DNA from: CAZGXI01 sp964529715
Lineage (GTDB): Bacteria > Chloroflexota > Anaerolineae > Aggregatilineales > Ch27
Length of the DNA: 64,000 nucleotides
Assembly (NCBI GenBank): GCA_964529715.1
Contig: CAZGXI010000020.1
Location: forward strand, 26,035 to 90,034
Direction of reading: 5' to 3'
Made by a program: the position numbers and the translations under genes. The first letter of the stretch is position 1. Each line of letters starts with the position of its first letter. Positions 35,611-45,397 of the stretch are shown here, one piece after another. The notes under the pieces are model-generated. The model saw nothing but the letters and a program-made list of their open reading frames with translations. It was not told the DNA's origin and did no database searches.

Positions 35611-37197
35611 TTACAATGGCACCGGCAGTGCCGCCGAAGGGGTGTAGTCCCCCAACAGCACCGAGACCACCGCATCCAGGGAAGGACTGGCATCCCCCAG
35701 GCTTGCCAACGCGGTCTTGCAGGCCGGGAAACGCGCGGCATCGTGCGGATTGCGTAGAGCGACCAGCACGACTCGGCATGCATCTGCGATCAGCAGATCG
35801 ACCAACTGCGCCTCTGGAGGATACAGATGGGCGCTTCGCACTGCCAGCAGCAATACGTCCGCCCCGGCTGCGAATGCGCGGGCGCGGGCCGCCTGGTCCG
35901 GCGTAAAATTCGACTCCAGGGCAATCGCTTCCAACCCTGCAAGACGCTTCTTCAGTCGTTCTGCCAGACCCGTCTGACCGCCGCGTTCCAGAGCTTCCGA
36001 ATCTAGGTAGGAAGCGAACTCAACCATCACCACACGCCTGCCATCGCCGGGACGCAGCGGCAGCACACTGGCCTCTTGCCGGACCATCACCACGCCCGCC
36101 CGCGCAGCTTCCTGGGCGACGGCGCGGTGCTCCGGCGCGGCGATCAGTTCCGGCGCAAACGGCTGCGGCGCGCTGGTATAGCGCGCTTTGAGGGTCAGAA
36201 TTCGTCGCGCTGCTTCTGCAATGCGATCCGTCGAAATACGCCCCGAATACACCGCTTTGAGCACCCCATCATGGGCGGCAGCCTGCTTTTCCGCCGTGTG
36301 GGAAAAGAAGATCACGTCCACCCCAGCCAGCGCCGCCAACACCGCCGATTCTCCCGCCCCGTAGCGGTCGGAAATAGCGCGCATCTCCATACAGTCCGTC
36401 GTCAGGACGCCCTCAAACCCCAGTTCGCCGCGCAGCAAGTCATAGAGAACGGCGCGCGACAGCGTCGAAGGGTTCACTGGGTCGAGCGCCGGAAAGTGGA
36501 TGTGCGCCGCCATGATGCTGCTCACACCCGCCGCAATCGCCGCGCGGAACGGCGGCAGGTCCACTGCGTCCAGACGCGCGCGATCTGAGGCAATGACCGG
36601 CAGATCGAGATGTGAATCGATAGCCGTGTTGCCGTGCCCCGGAAAATGCTTGGCGCAGGCCGCAACACCCGCCGCCTGGTAGCCTTGAATCTGCGCCGCG
36701 CCAAGCAGCCCCACCTTTGCAGGATCGCTGCCGTAGGAACGCGCGCCAATAGCCGGATTGGCCGGATTGCTCATCACGTCTACCGCCGGGGCGAGATTCC
36801 AGTTGATGCCGACGGCGCGCATCTCCGCCGCCAAAACACCCGCCATCCGCCGCGCCAGGTCGGGATCACCCGCCGCGCCGAGGGCCATGTTGCCAGGGCT
36901 TTCAGTGAAAGGCGCGCGCATCCGAGCGACGATACCCCCTTCCTGATCGACGGCGATCAGCAGCGGCAGGGGCGATGCCTCACGCAGGCTGGCCGTAAGA
37001 TCGGCAAGCTGGGCAGGTCCGGCGACGTTGCGCGCAAACAGAATCACCGTTCCCAGGCGGCCTGCCCGCAGCCAATCCAAAAAGTAACCGGGCGCCTCCA
37101 GGCCGTCGAAGCCCGCCGCCATCATCTGCCCGACTCGCTGTTCCGACGAAAGACCGGCGAGCACCGTTTCCACATCGGATAACCGCGTAGCATTCAT
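35611..37197 (-). CDS. nagZ: Glycoside hydrolase family 3 beta-N-acetylhexosaminidase
   Basis: Releases N-acetylglucosamine from muropeptides during wall recycling or turnover. Seen: the GH3 core with DQEGGIVARM, CAKHFPGHGNTAIDSH (catalytic His/Asp loop) and GVLTTDCMEMRAI with the nucleophile Asp near residue 262. At 528 aa it is longer than E. coli NagZ (341) because of a C-terminal alpha/beta domain, as in Bacillus-type enzymes. No clear signal peptide, so cytoplasmic action is likely. Confidence 0.9.
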   Translation of the reverse strand: MNATRLSDVETVLAGLSSEQRVGQMMAAGFDGLEAPGYFLDWLRAGRLGTVILFARNVAGPAQLADLTASLREASPLPLLIAVDQEGGIVARMRAPFTESPGNMALGAAGDPDLARRMAGVLAAEMRAVGINWNLAPAVDVMSNPANPAIGARSYGSDPAKVGLLGAAQIQGYQAAGVAACAKHFPGHGNTAIDSHLDLPVIASDRARLDAVDLPPFRAAIAAGVSSIMAAHIHFPALDPVNPSTLSRAVLYDLLRGELGFEGVLTTDCMEMRAISDRYGAGESAVLAALAGVDVIFFSHTAEKQAAAHDGVLKAVYSGRISTDRIAEAARRILTLKARYTSAPQPFAPELIAAPEHRAVAQEAARAGVVMVRQEASVLPLRPGDGRRVVMVEFASYLDSEALERGGQTGLAERLKKRLAGLEAIALESNFTPDQAARARAFAAGADVLLLAVRSAHLYPPEAQLVDLLIADACRVVLVALRNPHDAARFPACKTALASLGDASPSLDAVVSVLLGDYTPSAALPVPL

Positions 37198-37264
37198 CGT
37201 TCACCATCCGATCCGCCTATAGACGGCAGCAATCCGAAACCACCGCCGCAAACCGACGCCCACT

Positions 37265-40000
37265 CTACTCGTAACGGAGCACGTTCAGTGGTCGCTCATG
37301 GGAAGCACCCCAGGCCGTCAGGATCGTCGCCAGCAGCGAGAGACCAACAGACAGCGCCACCAGAAAGAATACCTGTTCACCGGAGATCGTCTGGCCAACC
37401 AGACGGACCATCTCCCCAACGCCGCCGCCCATCAGCATCGCTACGAAGACGGACAACGCCCCAACGCCAACGCCGACCAACCCGCCGACCAAGCCGATAA
37501 TCGCATTTTCCAGCAGCAGCACTCCCAATACGCGGCGCGTCTTGAGGCCCAACGCCTTCATAACGCCGATCTGCCGCCGCCGCTCCAGCGTCGCCAGGGC
37601 AACCGTGTTGGCGATGATCGTCGCCCCGGCAAACAGCGCCAGTCCCGCCACCAGCAGCGGAATCGACGCCATCTGCTGCATCAGACGCTCCAGAGCGGTA
37701 TTGAGCGAACTAACATCCAGCGTGAAGCTGCCCAGCACCCCTGCCAGCGCATTGAGGGTCTCGTTGAGATAAGGTTCCTCCACGTTGATGATGGTCAGGT
37801 AGACTTCGGCGGACAGTGAACTCTCCAAAGCGTCCAGCGGCACGATAATCGTATCTGGCCTGCCGAACAGGAATCCTCGCATCTCGCTGGTGATCCCCAC
37901 GATCTCGAAATCGCGGATAATGGTCCGGTTGAACGCACTGATACTGAAGCGCAGCACGTCACCCGGCTGCAACCCCAATTCCCGGACTGCCGGGATACCG
38001 CGTAACACCGCCACGTCCCGTCCTGCGTCCTGCGGCCCCAGGGAACGGCCCGCCAACATCGGTTCGTCCATCGGCAGCGACGTGCGCACATCTCGCCCGA
38101 CCATGAACGACAGAAAACGGCTCTGCACTGCCGCCTGATCTGCCCCCAAAGCTTCATCCAGACGGGCATACCACTCCCGGTCACCGTTGATAGACGTTAG
38201 CGTGACGCGGTAGTTGCCATACTGGGTATAAGTCACGCCGGGCCGCCCGTCCAACGTCGCCGCGATCATCCGGTGGCCACCGGGCAGAAACGAGGTCGAG
38301 ATCACGTTGCCACCCATTTGCTCGGTCAAGCTGATGTTCATGATCTCGATGACCGTGGTGGACATCAGCGTGATCAGGCTGAGCGCAAAAACGCCGCCGG
38401 TGAGCGCCAGCAGCGAGGAGGCCGTGCGTGCGCGGTTGGTCGTCAGCGAGCGGAGCGCCAACTTGAGGTCGATCACGCCGAACGAGGGTAGCTTGCTCAC
38501 CAGCCAGACCAGCACCCAGAACAGCGCCACCAACACGCCCAGAGCCAGCATCCCGGCGGCAGCCAGCAGGATACCGTTCGTCAGCGGGCTGATGTCCAGG
38601 ACTTCCACCACGTCGCCCATCCTCTCCATCGAGGGCGGGCCATGTCTGGACATCTGTTGGAACATCGTTCCATAGTCCCCAACGATCTGGCCGACGATCA
38701 CACCCAACACCAGCGTCAGTACAACCAACGCAAATAGGCGTTGTAGCAACCCGGCACGCGGCATCAAAGCCTCCATTGGACGTAGCACCGCTGCCGGGCG
38801 GACCTGCGCAGCGGCCAGGGTCGGCAGAAAGCCGAACACCACCGTCACCGGCACGCCCATCGCCATACCGAGGATCATCGGGTCGGCGTACAACCGCCAG
38901 CGGAGCGGCTGCTGGAGGAACTGTTCTCCTACGCGCTGCGCCACAAAACTGAGCGCCAAGCCGAAAACCACACCGAGCAAACTGCCTAACACCCCCATCA
39001 ACACAGCTTCGGTGAAGAACAGCAGCGTAACGCGGAAACCCTTTAACCCTAACGTCTTGAGAACGGCGATTTCCACCGTGCGCCGCCGCACTACAACCAA
39101 CATTGTGTTGATGATCCCGATCCCGCCGACGACCATCGCCGCCAGCCCCATGACCAGCACGAAGTCGTTGATCGTGTCGGCAATAAACCGGTTTTGCGCC
39201 AGAAATTTGTCGCGCGTCCGCACGCCGATATTGCCAAACCGCGTCCGAAGCTCGCTCTCCAGCGCCGGCAAGTTCGTCCCTTCAGGAACCTGTAGATATA
39301 TCTCGTCAGGCTGGGGCGGCAACTGCACCGCCGCTGCCTGATCGATGTCAAGATAAACATAACCCCATAGCAGGCCGATCATGTTTCCATTCGCGGCCTC
39401 ACCTTCTATCGCTGCGATGCCGCGAACTGTGAACGTGTCCTCCGTACCGCTCAGCCGTACCGAATCGCCCACCTGAATATCTAAAAACAACGCCAGGTTG
39501 TCGGATACCACAATGTCCAACGGACCGGTCAGCAAATCGCGCAGGGGAACACCTGGCGGGTCGAGCGCGATAACTTCACCATAAAAAGGGTAGAGGGCAG
39601 GTTCTACAAAATAGGAGGCCACGTACTGCGGCCTTCCTGGGCGGCCATCTTCGCCGATGACGGCAAGCTGCAAATCGGCGTCCGTGATCGCCACTGTGAT
39701 AGCATAACCCTGCTCCGCTGCCCAGGCGCGAATTTGCGCTTCTCCCTCGGCGGAAAAGACGTTGCGCCCATCCGTCGTCTCCTCCATCACCTGCCCCCCG
39801 CCTGCCGTAAGCCGGAGGTCGCCGCGATTGAGGGCAGCGATGTTGGTCGTCAGAGCGTCGGTGATCATCAGGCCCATCATCCGCAGAGCCACCACCGCCG
39901 CCACGCCTGCCGCCACACAAAACAGCGCAAACAGCGTGCGCTGGCGGTTGCGGGCCAGATCACGCAGGGAATGCATCAAGTAGAAGCGCCACAGCGTCAC
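37265..40000 (-). CDS. FtsX-like ABC transporter permease
   Basis: A 911-aa permease with a membrane helix near the N terminus (about residues 22-48), a large extracytoplasmic domain, three clustered helices (about 275-390, FtsX motif with VVVRRRTVEIAVLKTLG), a further middle helix region with a second extracytoplasmic domain, and three C-terminal helices with ERRRQIGVMKALG. The two repeated FtsX cores match the LolCE/MacB-related exporter group. The start overlaps the stop of the ATPase gene (ATGA), so the pair forms one transporter, likely for lipid, lipoprotein or peptide extrusion. Confidence 0.9.
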   Translation of the reverse strand: MTLWRFYLMHSLRDLARNRQRTLFALFCVAAGVAAVVALRMMGLMITDALTTNIAALNRGDLRLTAGGGQVMEETTDGRNVFSAEGEAQIRAWAAEQGYAITVAITDADLQLAVIGEDGRPGRPQYVASYFVEPALYPFYGEVIALDPPGVPLRDLLTGPLDIVVSDNLALFLDIQVGDSVRLSGTEDTFTVRGIAAIEGEAANGNMIGLLWGYVYLDIDQAAAVQLPPQPDEIYLQVPEGTNLPALESELRTRFGNIGVRTRDKFLAQNRFIADTINDFVLVMGLAAMVVGGIGIINTMLVVVRRRTVEIAVLKTLGLKGFRVTLLFFTEAVLMGVLGSLLGVVFGLALSFVAQRVGEQFLQQPLRWRLYADPMILGMAMGVPVTVVFGFLPTLAAAQVRPAAVLRPMEALMPRAGLLQRLFALVVLTLVLGVIVGQIVGDYGTMFQQMSRHGPPSMERMGDVVEVLDISPLTNGILLAAAGMLALGVLVALFWVLVWLVSKLPSFGVIDLKLALRSLTTNRARTASSLLALTGGVFALSLITLMSTTVIEIMNISLTEQMGGNVISTSFLPGGHRMIAATLDGRPGVTYTQYGNYRVTLTSINGDREWYARLDEALGADQAAVQSRFLSFMVGRDVRTSLPMDEPMLAGRSLGPQDAGRDVAVLRGIPAVRELGLQPGDVLRFSISAFNRTIIRDFEIVGITSEMRGFLFGRPDTIIVPLDALESSLSAEVYLTIINVEEPYLNETLNALAGVLGSFTLDVSSLNTALERLMQQMASIPLLVAGLALFAGATIIANTVALATLERRRQIGVMKALGLKTRRVLGVLLLENAIIGLVGGLVGVGVGALSVFVAMLMGGGVGEMVRLVGQTISGEQVFFLVALSVGLSLLATILTAWGASHERPLNVLRYE

Positions 40001-40719
40001 GACGTCCTCCCCATGCCGTTCCCATTTCCGTCCACCAGACGGCCATCGACCAGTCGAAGCACCCGGTCCATCCGCCCAGCCACGTTTGGGTCGTGCGTCA
40101 CCAGGACGATGGTGGTGCCCGTTTCGCGCTGCACATCGTCTAATGCCTGGAGGACGATCTCACCAGAAGCCGTATCGAGATTGCCGGTTGGCTCGTCTGC
40201 CAAGATAACCGCCGGGGCATTCGCCAGCGCTCGCGCGATGGCAACCCGCTGCTGCTCTCCACCCGACAGTTCGGCAGGGCGGTGCTTAAGACGATCTTGA
40301 AGGCCAAGCAGAGTCAGCAGTTCCCTGGCGCGTTTTTCCGCCGGGAACTTCGGGCGGGAGGCAAACTGGATCGGCAGGGCCACATTTTCTAATGCTGTGA
40401 GCGTTGGGATAAGATTGAAGAACTGGAAAACGAACCCGATCTTCTCGTTGCGCAGTTCCGCCAGACGGGATTCATTCATCGCTGTGATGTCCTGGCCGTC
40501 GATAAAAACCCGGCCCTCCGTCGGCGAGTCGAGACCACCCATCAGTCCCAACAGGGTCGATTTGCCGCTGCCAGACGGCCCGATGATGGCGACTTTTTCG
40601 CCTCGCTGGATGACCATATTGAGGCCGCGCAACACGTGAATAGACACTTTGCCTAGGGGCAAGTCCTTGACCACCCCCTGAATACGCAGCACTTCACCAT
40701 GCCCGTTCGACGGCGTCAT
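39997..40719 (-). CDS. ABC transporter ATP-binding protein, LolD/MacB type
   Basis: A 240-aa ATPase partner of the FtsX-like permease. The start at 40719 (MTPSNGHGE) is preferred for AGGAG about 12 bases upstream. Seen: Walker A GPSGSGKSTLL, Q-loop FVFQFFNLIPTLTALENV, signature LSGGEQQRVAIARAL, Walker B VILADEPTGNLD and the H-loop LVTHDPNVA. FQFFNLIPTLTALENV is characteristic of the LolD/MacB subfamily. Confidence 0.95.
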   Translation of the reverse strand: MTPSNGHGEVLRIQGVVKDLPLGKVSIHVLRGLNMVIQRGEKVAIIGPSGSGKSTLLGLMGGLDSPTEGRVFIDGQDITAMNESRLAELRNEKIGFVFQFFNLIPTLTALENVALPIQFASRPKFPAEKRARELLTLLGLQDRLKHRPAELSGGEQQRVAIARALANAPAVILADEPTGNLDTASGEIVLQALDDVQRETGTTIVLVTHDPNVAGRMDRVLRLVDGRLVDGNGNGMGRTS

Positions 40720-40881
40720 AGCAACATACTCCTGCCCGATCAACATCCGGATCAACGGCGTCCCGTGACGTCCGATCCTTTATACGACGCAAACGCCGCC
40801 GCGTTGCAAACGCCCTACCGAAGCGCGATTGTAACCCAAAAAACACAGGCAAAACGCCCCCGTAGCACGCCAAGAGGAAAA

Positions 40882-40910
40882 TTGACGTGCGCCACTGTTG
40901 ACGGTATTGT
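40882..40910 (+). promoter_or_regulatory. Promoter of the L,D-transpeptidase gene
   Basis: TTGACG, 17-bp spacer, TATTGT, about 57 bases before the start, which has GGAGGA as ribosome site. It lies in the 247-bp divergent gap with the ABC transporter; nothing else was recognised there. Confidence 0.5.
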
Positions 40911-40966
40911 TGTGCCTGCATCACACCCGACACCGTCGCCTAAGGATTCGGAGGACACAAAAACTG

Positions 40967-42040
40967 ATGCGCAACTGCTACCGGCTGATCGCGTCGCTCT
41001 TTGTCTGGATAATCTCGCTCCTTTCCATCATGCCTGCCGCAGCAGATGGGCCGGGCCAATGCCCAGCGGGGACCGACACCACCGGAGCCTGTCTGCCTGT
41101 GCCTGTCGCGCAATTGAGCGCCATCGAATTGCGCGCCCTCAACGCCGAAATCGCCGCCTATCCACGTCCGGCCCTCACGCCGCTCCCGACGGACGAGGCC
41201 ATGCTGTACAATCGCAACTACCAGCGCGTGTTGCAGCAAGTCACGATCTACGACCAGCCCAACGGCAACCCAATCGGCACCCTCGATCCCGGCTTCAATT
41301 TTTTCACCACCCTCAACCGCGTGGATAACTGGGTTGAAGTCAACCCTGGCCAATGGGTACAGGAAGAATACCTGGGCGGCGCGCGTATTTCGCATTTCAC
41401 CGGCGTACTGATCGACGAGCCGCCCCCCTACCCTTTTGCCTGGGTGCTGCTGGACACTCGCCCTAGCCGTCATCCCGGCGCAGCGACCATCCGCGAAGAT
41501 GCCTGGATACCGCGCTACACCCTGGTGAACATCTTTGCCAGAGCCGTCGTTGACGGATGGGAGTGGTATCTGATCGGGCCGGATCAGTGGATTCACCAGA
41601 CGCGCATCGCCAGAGTAATCCCCGTCGAGCGACCTACCGGCGTCTCCGGGCGCTGGATCGCCGTCGATCTTTACGAGCAGATTCTGATTGCTTACGAAAA
41701 TGACCGTATGGTCTTTGCCACGCTGGTCTCCTCTGGCCTGCCAGATTGGCCCACTCGTGAAGGGCTATTCCAGATCTGGTCACGCTTTGCCAGCACGCCC
41801 ATGAGCGGCGGTGAGGGAATGCCGGATTTTTACTATCTGGAAGAAGTGCCCTGGACGATGTACTTTGACGATGCCATCTCGCTGCATGGTACCTACTGGC
41901 ACGACGGCTTCGGCTACCGGCATAGTCATGGCTGTGTTAACTTGACCATCACCGACGCTCACTGGCTTTATCAGTGGACCGAAGAAGGCGGCTACCCGAA
42001 CGCTTACGTCTATGTTTATAGCAGCGGACAATACCGCTGA
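40967..42040 (+). CDS. Exported L,D-transpeptidase (YkuD) with N-terminal SH3-like regions
   Basis: A 357-aa exported enzyme that cross-links peptidoglycan stem peptides (3-3 links) or attaches proteins. Signal peptide at about residues 1-25 (cut near AAADG). The middle has two SH3-like beta segments (about 80-135 and 155-215). The C-terminal YkuD domain has HGTYWHDGFG and the catalytic SHGCVNLT motif with Cys323. It is consistent with the wall-active proteins elsewhere in the window. Confidence 0.92.
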   Translation: MRNCYRLIASLFVWIISLLSIMPAAADGPGQCPAGTDTTGACLPVPVAQLSAIELRALNAEIAAYPRPALTPLPTDEAMLYNRNYQRVLQQVTIYDQPNGNPIGTLDPGFNFFTTLNRVDNWVEVNPGQWVQEEYLGGARISHFTGVLIDEPPPYPFAWVLLDTRPSRHPGAATIREDAWIPRYTLVNIFARAVVDGWEWYLIGPDQWIHQTRIARVIPVERPTGVSGRWIAVDLYEQILIAYENDRMVFATLVSSGLPDWPTREGLFQIWSRFASTPMSGGEGMPDFYYLEEVPWTMYFDDAISLHGTYWHDGFGYRHSHGCVNLTITDAHWLYQWTEEGGYPNAYVYVYSSGQYR

Positions 42041-42071
42041 CCCCAGGTGATATGCTTCGTTGCAAGTTTGC

Positions 42072-42093
42072 AGGGGCGCAATCAGGCGCCCCT
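42072..42093 (+). other. Hairpin between the L,D-transpeptidase and hisZ
   Basis: Perfect 8-bp stem AGGGGCGC/GCGCCCCT with a 6-nt loop, followed by AAAGG rather than a T tract. It may slow or process the transcript but is not a convincing terminator. Confidence 0.4.
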
Positions 42094-42113
42094 AAAGGTA
42101 TCTTGAGGCAGTC

Positions 42114-43280
42114 ATGACATTTCTCCCGCCCGGCCTGTTTGATCAACTTGCCGACGAACTGGCAGTACGCCAGGAGATCATCCGGCGACTTCAAATCCCC
42201 CTTGACCAATTCGGCTACGATCTCGTGGATACACCGCTGATCGAACAAGCTGACCTGTTTCTCATCAAAGCGGGTGATGCGGCTATCAACCGTTTGGTGA
42301 CATTCGACCTGCCAGGCCGAACCCTGTGTCTGCGCCCGGAGTTCACCGTGCCGGCCGCCCGCCTGTACATTGAGCACTTTCAAGACCGGCCTGGTGCTGT
42401 GCGCCTCCAGTTTGCCGGACCAATTGTGCAGTACGAGCGATTGGGGCACAACCATATCTGGCAGCAAAGCGCCGTCGGCGCGGAACTGCTCAACGAGTAT
42501 GGCCCTGCCGCCGATGCGGAAATTATCGCCCTGGCGGGCAAAATGCTGGATGCGGTTGGGGTGTGCCAGTGGCAGCTGATCATCGGGCATAGCGGGTTAG
42601 TAGGACGTTTTCTGGATCGCTATGATCTGAACCGGCAGATGCGCCGCCTGGTGTTAGAGCAGCTCCCCATCTTGCGTACCGGACCGGAAGGCTATGCCCA
42701 GGCGCGCGCCGCCATCGACAGCCAACCGCTGTTCGCAAACGACGTGTCGCTCGCGCCGACTAATGGCTGGCAACCGGATGCAGAAACCGCTCTCCAGGCG
42801 CTTTTGCAGGCCACGCCGCAGCGCGGCCCCAGTGGCGGACGCACACGGGAGGAAATCGCACGCCGTCTGCTAAGCAAACAACAGCAGACCGATCAGCGGG
42901 CTGGGGCGCTGGCCGCCCTGGAGGATTTTCGCGCCATCGTGGAACGCTTCCGTACACCTGCCGAAGTCGCCCGTGCCGTTGACGATCCTGCCCTGCGCGC
43001 TATCGCAGCCGAACTCGCCGACACATTTGAACGCCTCGTTGGGTATGGCCTTCCTACGGGGAGGATCAGCTTCGACCTGACTTTTACGCGCAACCTGGAC
43101 TATTACACGGGGATCGTATTCGAGTACCGCACACCACCGGATGCTGGAGACCTCCTGCTCACAGGAGGCGGACGCTACGACGAGTTAATTCGCCTGCTGG
43201 GGGCCAGACGAGATGTCCCCGCCGTCGGCTTGATGACCTACGTCGAACGTCTGCGGCAGGTGAGAGAGGGACAACCATGA
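42114..43280 (+). CDS. hisZ: ATP phosphoribosyltransferase regulatory subunit HisZ
   Basis: A histidyl-tRNA-synthetase paralogue that activates HisG. The 388 aa lack the anticodon-binding domain of HisS. Seen: CLRPEFTVPAARLYIEHF in place of the synthetase motif 2 and FTRNLDYYTGIVFEYR with GGRYDELIRLLG (motif 3-like). The ATGA overlap with hisG makes the pairing clear. HisZ normally accompanies the short form of HisG, but here the partner is the long form. Confidence 0.88.
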   Translation: MTFLPPGLFDQLADELAVRQEIIRRLQIPLDQFGYDLVDTPLIEQADLFLIKAGDAAINRLVTFDLPGRTLCLRPEFTVPAARLYIEHFQDRPGAVRLQFAGPIVQYERLGHNHIWQQSAVGAELLNEYGPAADAEIIALAGKMLDAVGVCQWQLIIGHSGLVGRFLDRYDLNRQMRRLVLEQLPILRTGPEGYAQARAAIDSQPLFANDVSLAPTNGWQPDAETALQALLQATPQRGPSGGRTREEIARRLLSKQQQTDQRAGALAALEDFRAIVERFRTPAEVARAVDDPALRAIAAELADTFERLVGYGLPTGRISFDLTFTRNLDYYTGIVFEYRTPPDAGDLLLTGGGRYDELIRLLGARRDVPAVGLMTYVERLRQVREGQP

Positions 43281-44302
43281 CCGAACGCGTTTCTCTGGCA
43301 CTGCCGAGCAAGGGTCTGCTGGAAGAGCCGACGCTTAACTTTTTGCGCACTTGCGACTTGCGTGTACACAAGTCAAATCCGCGCCAGTATACGGCCACGA
43401 TCCCCGCTCTGCCCCAGATCGACGTGTTGTTCCAGCGCGTGCGCGACATCGCTTACAAGATCGCCGATGGGACAGTGCACCTGGGCATCACGGGGCTGGA
43501 CGTGGTGCAGGAATATCCGCATGACGACCTGCTTATCGTCCACAATAACCTGGGTTACGGAAGCTGCGAATTGGTAATGGCCGTGCCAGAAGCGTGGCTC
43601 GACGTGGAGACGATGGCCGATCTAGTGGACATCTCTCTGGATTTCCGCGAGCACAAGCGGCGCAACCTACGCATTGCCACCAAGTTTGCCAACCTCACCC
43701 GCCGCTTTTTGCATGAACACGGTTTGCATCACTTCACGTTGGTCGAATCAGAAGGCGCCCTGGAAGTCGCGCCCACGCTCGGCTATGCCGATGCCATCGC
43801 CGACTTGACGGCGACAGGCACGACCCTGCGAGAAAACCACCTCAAGCCGGTGCTGGACGGCGTGATCCTCTCCTCGCAGGCGTGCCTGGTTGCCAACCGC
43901 CAGGCTTTGCTGAACCTACCTCAGGTGCGTCAGACAACCCGGACGCTGCTTGAATTGATCGATGCGGCCATTCAGGGACAGAACTACTACAGCATCACGG
44001 CAAACATGCAGGGTGAACATGCCGAAGCTGTGGCGCAGCGCGTGGCACAGAATCCGCTCACACGCGGTCTGCAAGGGCCGACTGTCGCGCCGATCTACGC
44101 TGCCAGCACATCAGCGGAAAATGGCGGGCAGTGGTTCGCCGTGACCGTCGTCGTCCACAGCCGTGATCTGCTCCCGGCAGTACAACATCTGCGCGCCGTC
44201 GGCGGTGCACAGGCGACGGTCACACCGGTGCGCTATGTGTTTCTGGAAGAGTCTACCAGTGATGCACGCCTGGAACAGGTATTGAAAAACGCAGCGTCAT
44301 AA
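43277..44302 (+). CDS. hisG: ATP phosphoribosyltransferase HisG, long form
   Basis: First enzyme of histidine synthesis, joining ATP and PRPP. Seen: LALPSKGLLEEPTLNFL at the N terminus, DVVQEYPHDDLLIVHNNLGYGSC, the PRPP-site ADLTATGTTLREN, and a C-terminal ACT-like regulatory domain (about residues 230-325, TRGLQGPTVAPI to LRAVGGAQATVTPVRYVF). At 341 aa it is clearly longer than the 200-aa HisG-S. The last 6 bases overlap the end of the convergent HAD gene. Confidence 0.9.
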   Translation: MTERVSLALPSKGLLEEPTLNFLRTCDLRVHKSNPRQYTATIPALPQIDVLFQRVRDIAYKIADGTVHLGITGLDVVQEYPHDDLLIVHNNLGYGSCELVMAVPEAWLDVETMADLVDISLDFREHKRRNLRIATKFANLTRRFLHEHGLHHFTLVESEGALEVAPTLGYADAIADLTATGTTLRENHLKPVLDGVILSSQACLVANRQALLNLPQVRQTTRTLLELIDAAIQGQNYYSITANMQGEHAEAVAQRVAQNPLTRGLQGPTVAPIYAASTSAENGGQWFAVTVVVHSRDLLPAVQHLRAVGGAQATVTPVRYVFLEESTSDARLEQVLKNAAS

Positions 44303-45397
44303 TACTCCCAACCAGGCCGGCAGCGCGGTCAGGTCATCAAGGATAACAATGCAGCCTGCCGCTTCCAGCGCGGCGCGGCGTTGCGCCTGCACTGCCTCTC
44401 CTGCCCCGGCAACGCCGCTCATCACACCGACACAGGGCATCCCAGCGGCCTGCGCAGCCAATGCGTCGCTGACGGCATCTCCCACCACGATTGCCCGCAA
44501 ATCGGTCAGCAGCTCACCTTCCAGCAGGGTACTGGCAGCACACAGCGGACACAACGCCCGCCGCATACTATACGGATGCGGCTTGCCCAGGGCAGCCTGG
44601 CCGGTTTCTCGCTGCGCTGCTTCGACCTCGTTGATCGTCACGATACGATTCAGGGCAAAATCGTCCAACACCCCCAGCGCCTTCAAAGGCGTCAGCGTTT
44701 CATCGCGGGGTCGTCCGGTGGCAACGGCCAGCGTATACCCCGCTGCGCGCAGCGTTTTACAGGTTTGCTGAAGCAGCGGTGCAGACACAACAGGCTTTTC
44801 TTGCAACGGCGAGGCCCCCCATACGCCCATCTGTGTACCGTCGTACCAACGCTGAAACCGCTCGCGCATGTACGTCCACCAGGGGCCATGCAATGCGAAA
44901 AAGCCCGGCGTTGACTGGATAGCTTCCCCGGCGAACTGTCCGGCAAAAGCGATCAGGTCCGCGCCGCGACGATCTCCGGCAGCCTGCAAAAAACATTCCA
45001 ACCCTTCCGGCCACGCTGCCGGGTAGTGCGCCGTCGCACGTAGCGCATAAAAAACATCCTCGATTTCGCCCTCTCCCAAACAGGTGGCTCCCGCGAGAGA
45101 GGCCAGCAGCGCACAAGAGGCAACAAAGGTCAGGTCGTAGTTAGAGTTCACCGCCCGGTTCTTAAGTTCATAGACGAGCGCCTGGGGCAGCATGGCCTCA
45201 CGCGCCGGCAGGTCGTGCACGGCGTTGACATAAGCGCGGCCCGCCTGGAGGCGCAGGTGCAGCAATTCCCACAACGTCAGCCGGGCGCATTCCCAGTAGA
45301 TATGTTCGGTCGTGATCACCCCGTCCATATCGAAGATGATCACGTCATAGGGCCGCTGTTTGTTCAGAGAGCCGTCTCCACTTCGTCCAGCCAACAC
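44297..45397 (-). CDS. HAD-superfamily hydrolase of unknown substrate
   Basis: A 366-aa phosphatase-fold protein. Seen: motif I IIFDMDGVITTEHIYWE (nucleophile Asp in DMDG), motif II VATGRPRDET, a Lys in GKPHPYSMRR and motif III VVGDAVSDALAAQAAGMP. A large helical insertion lies between motifs I and II (about residues 35-215), which fixes substrate choice and is not one I recognise. It overlaps the end of the kinase-fold gene upstream by 34 bases, so the two may act in one small pathway. Confidence 0.75.
   Translation of the reverse strand: MLAGRSGDGSLNKQRPYDVIIFDMDGVITTEHIYWECARLTLWELLHLRLQAGRAYVNAVHDLPAREAMLPQALVYELKNRAVNSNYDLTFVASCALLASLAGATCLGEGEIEDVFYALRATAHYPAAWPEGLECFLQAAGDRRGADLIAFAGQFAGEAIQSTPGFFALHGPWWTYMRERFQRWYDGTQMGVWGASPLQEKPVVSAPLLQQTCKTLRAAGYTLAVATGRPRDETLTPLKALGVLDDFALNRIVTINEVEAAQRETGQAALGKPHPYSMRRALCPLCAASTLLEGELLTDLRAIVVGDAVSDALAAQAAGMPCVGVMSGVAGAGEAVQAQRRAALEAAGCIVILDDLTALPAWLGVL

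Noticed and set aside
42052..42117. Short frame just before hisZ as a His leader peptide
   Set aside because: It has no histidine codons (it starts MLRCKFAGAQ) and the nearby hairpin lacks a T tract.
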